Shown here piece by piece: positions 4,677-6,477 of a DNA stretch of 6,477 bases. Origin of the DNA: Pseudomonadota bacterium (GTDB taxonomy: Bacteria; Pseudomonadota; Alphaproteobacteria; Rhizobiales; Afifellaceae); assembly GCA_023417735.1 (NCBI GenBank), contig JAEZEK010000066.1, positions 1 to 6,477 on the forward strand, read 5' to 3'. Below the pieces are notes generated by a model. It made no database searches. It was not told the DNA's origin and saw nothing but the letters and a program-made list of their open reading frames with translations. The translations under genes were made by a program, and so were the position numbers. Position 1 is the first letter of the stretch; each line of letters starts with the position of its first letter.

Positions 4677-6419
4677 ATGATTGCGATGATCGACAGTCCG
4701 GCGCCCGCCGGCGGCCTTCCACTGCTGAAGGCGGTGGCCCGGATCCCGCTGCTGCCGGCACTGATCCTGCTCGCCCTCGCCCTCGCACTGCTCGTTCCCG
4801 GCGTGACCGACCTGCCGCTGACGGATCGTGACGAAGCGCTGTTCGTGCAGGCAACCCGTCAGATGCACGAGACCGGAGGCTATTTCGACATAAGGTTCCA
4901 GGACGAGCCACGGTACAAGAAGCCGATCGGCATTTATTGGTTGCAGGCGGCCGCCACGGCGCCCTTCGGCGGGGCCGACGCACCGCTCTGGGCTTACCGT
5001 CTGCCGTCGCAGGCCGCGGCCGTCGGATCGGTCCTGCTCACCTACCTGATCGGCGCGATCCTGTTCGGCCGGGGTGCCGGCCTCGTCGGCGCGATGCTGT
5101 TCGCGTCGACGATCCTTCTCGGCGTGGAGGCGCGTCTCGCCAAGACCGACGGCGTGCTCCTGTTCATCGTGCTCGCGGCACAGGCCGTGCTGGCCGCCGC
5201 ATGGATGCGCGTCCGCTCCGAACGAACGTCGGCACGCGCGGCGGCGGGCGGGGTCGAGCCGGCCGGCGGCGCCCTCCCGATGTGGGCCGTCGTGACGTTC
5301 TGGGTGGCCGTAGGTCTCGGCATTCTGGTCAAGGGGCCGGTCATCCTGCTGATCTCGGGGCTCACCTTGGCGGCCCTCCTCCTGGCGGCGCGCTCGTTCG
5401 CCCTTGCAAGCATGCTGCGGCCGCTCTGGGGCCTCCTGATCGTCGTCCTCCTCGTCGCGCCCTGGCTGGTCGCGATCGGCATCGCCTCCGACGGCGCCTT
5501 CTTCCGGGAAGCGCTCGGTCGCGACTTTCTCGGCAAGATCGCCACGGCGCAGGAGCGCCACGGCGCGCCGCCGGGCGCCTATCTCCTTGCCTTTCTGGGG
5601 ACGGCGTGGCCGATGGTCCCGTTCGTGCTGCTCGCCTCTCCGCAGATGCTCCGGCGCTGGCGCGAGCCCGCCATCCTCTTCTGCCTGCTCTGGATCGTGC
5701 CGGCCTGGGTCGCCTTCGAAGCCGTTCCGACCAAGCTGCCGCATTACGTGCTTCCGCTCTATCCCGCTTTGGCTATCCTTGCCGGCGCTGCACTCGTGAG
5801 GGGCGGGGCCGCCGCGTTGCGGGGGTGGGTGAGGGCGCTCGCCATCCTGCTGCCGCTGGCGCCGGCCGTCCTCGGGGCGGCTGCGATCGGGCTGCTGTTG
5901 TTCGTCGAGCGCCGGCTGCCGGCCTGGACCGACCTGTCGCTGCTCGCCGCCATCCTCGCCTCGGTCTGGGCCGCCCGCGCGTTCTGGCGGGATCGGCTGC
6001 AGGCCGCCGTGATCTCCGCCGTCGCCGCCAGCATGGCGCTTCAGGCGGGCGTCTATGCCTTCGCCCTGCCGGCCTTCCAGACGGTGTGGCTGAGCCCGCG
6101 CATCGTCGCCGAGGCGCGGCGGGCGACCGGCTGCGAGGCCGTGACCCTCGCCGCCGCCGGCTACACGGAGCCGAGCCTCGTCTTCTTCGCCGGCACGGGA
6201 ACCCGGCTGGGGACGCCGCAGGCCGCGGCGGAGTGGCTTGCCGAGCGCCACGGCGAGTGCGCACTGGCGGCGATCGAAGGAGCACAGGCGGCCGTCTTCC
6301 ACGACGCGGCCGCCGGGCTCGCGCTCGAGCCGGAACAGGTCGGGGCGGTGGACGGCTTCAACTACAACCGGGGCCGGTCGGCGACGATCCTGCTGTACCG
6401 GGCCGCCGGGCAACCCTGA
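4677..6419 (+). CDS. ArnT-like GT39-family membrane glycosyltransferase
   Basis: This polytopic inner-membrane GT-C glycosyltransferase of about 580 residues should transfer a sugar from a polyprenyl-phosphate donor to a lipid or protein acceptor on the periplasmic side. The first membrane helix (about 24-42) leads into the acidic loop LTDRDEALF with the Asp52-Glu53 pair, then FQDEPRYKKPIGIYWLQ (about 74-90). Both are typical of the ArnT/PMT-like family. Many hydrophobic helices follow to about residue 460. A C-terminal non-membrane domain (about 485-580) ends with VDGFNYNRGRSATILLYR. The frame can start at TTG 4668, ATG 4677 or ATG 4686. GCGGGA sits eight bases before 4686, and 4677 is a compromise. 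ArnT adds 4-amino-arabinose to lipid A; whether this enzyme does so is unknown, because no arn pathway gene is visible. The divergent PAP2 phosphatase suggests polyprenyl-phosphate or lipid A chemistry. Confidence 0.88.
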   Translation: MIAMIDSPAPAGGLPLLKAVARIPLLPALILLALALALLVPGVTDLPLTDRDEALFVQATRQMHETGGYFDIRFQDEPRYKKPIGIYWLQAAATAPFGGADAPLWAYRLPSQAAAVGSVLLTYLIGAILFGRGAGLVGAMLFASTILLGVEARLAKTDGVLLFIVLAAQAVLAAAWMRVRSERTSARAAAGGVEPAGGALPMWAVVTFWVAVGLGILVKGPVILLISGLTLAALLLAARSFALASMLRPLWGLLIVVLLVAPWLVAIGIASDGAFFREALGRDFLGKIATAQERHGAPPGAYLLAFLGTAWPMVPFVLLASPQMLRRWREPAILFCLLWIVPAWVAFEAVPTKLPHYVLPLYPALAILAGAALVRGGAAALRGWVRALAILLPLAPAVLGAAAIGLLLFVERRLPAWTDLSLLAAILASVWAARAFWRDRLQAAVISAVAASMALQAGVYAFALPAFQTVWLSPRIVAEARRATGCEAVTLAAAGYTEPSLVFFAGTGTRLGTPQAAAEWLAERHGECALAAIEGAQAAVFHDAAAGLALEPEQVGAVDGFNYNRGRSATILLYRAAGQP

Positions 6420-6420
6420 C

Positions 6421-6477
6421 ATGGGGCGTTCGGCGTACGGCGAGCGCGCGGCCGCACTCTACCGGCGCGGCCTGCAC
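6421..6477 (+). CDS. Start of an unidentified downstream gene (cut by window edge)
   Basis: An ATG one base after the glycosyltransferase stop (TGA-C-ATG) opens a frame that continues for 19 codons to the right edge, reading MGRSAYGERAAALYRRGLH. The tight junction suggests translational coupling in an operon. The fragment is too short and arginine/alanine-rich to assign a family. No strong ribosome binding site precedes it, so it could be fortuitous. Confidence 0.4.
   Translation, partial: MGRSAYGERAAALYRRGLH

Noticed and set aside
3733..4983. Minus-strand open frame of 416 codons across the PAP2 gene and its flanks
   Set aside because: It is arginine/proline-rich and without motifs, and it overlaps the PAP2 gene, whose three catalytic motifs are intact in another frame.
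4587..6422. Very long minus-strand open frame (611 codons) covering the whole glycosyltransferase gene
   Set aside because: Its product is low-complexity, rich in R, G, D, E and Q, with no domain motif. It is the antisense shadow of a membrane-protein gene with strong G/C third positions, while the plus strand has clear GT39 motifs.

Overview
The window comes from a GC-rich bacterial chromosome, most likely an alphaproteobacterium. The best taxonomic pointer is the short gene at 1757-2062, a homologue of the mitochondrial complex I accessory subunit NDUFS4; among bacteria this family is characteristic of Alphaproteobacteria. Strong G/C third-position bias, TTG/GTG start options and the style of the sugar and lipid genes fit. 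Assignment to an order such as Hyphomicrobiales would only be a guess.

Layout. Positions 1-1452 (minus strand) hold the end of a surface-polysaccharide operon: a WbpA-type nucleotide-sugar dehydrogenase, followed two bases later by a Gfo/Idh/MocA oxidoreductase that runs off the left edge. This pair looks like the first two steps in making a UDP-2,3-diamino-uronic acid sugar from UDP-GlcNAc. A 304-bp divergent intergenic region (1453-1756) follows, with small GC-rich hairpins and no gene. Positions 1757-2062 (plus) encode the NDUFS4-like subunit behind a strong ribosome binding site, with a hairpin directly after its stop. Positions 2104-2179 hold a complete tRNA-Arg(UCU) with encoded CCA. 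After a short AT-rich patch, 2307-3797 (plus) encode a cytosolic diguanylate cyclase with two tandemly duplicated PAS domains and a GGDEF domain.

Convergent with it, 3828-4562 (minus) encode a PAP2-type membrane phosphatase. Divergent from the phosphatase, 4677-6419 (plus) encode an ArnT-like, GT39-family polytopic membrane glycosyltransferase. One base after its stop another reading frame starts and runs off the right edge.

The genes fall into themes rather than one system: cell-surface sugar supply (left), respiration plus a housekeeping tRNA, c-di-GMP signalling (centre), and polyprenyl-phosphate or lipid A-linked envelope modification (right). I found no CRISPR array, insertion sequence, phage gene, toxin-antitoxin pair or recognisable defence system. 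The most notable signals are the gap-free 160-residue PAS duplication in the cyclase, its missing canonical inhibitory site, and the phosphatase/glycosyltransferase pair around a structured divergent promoter region.
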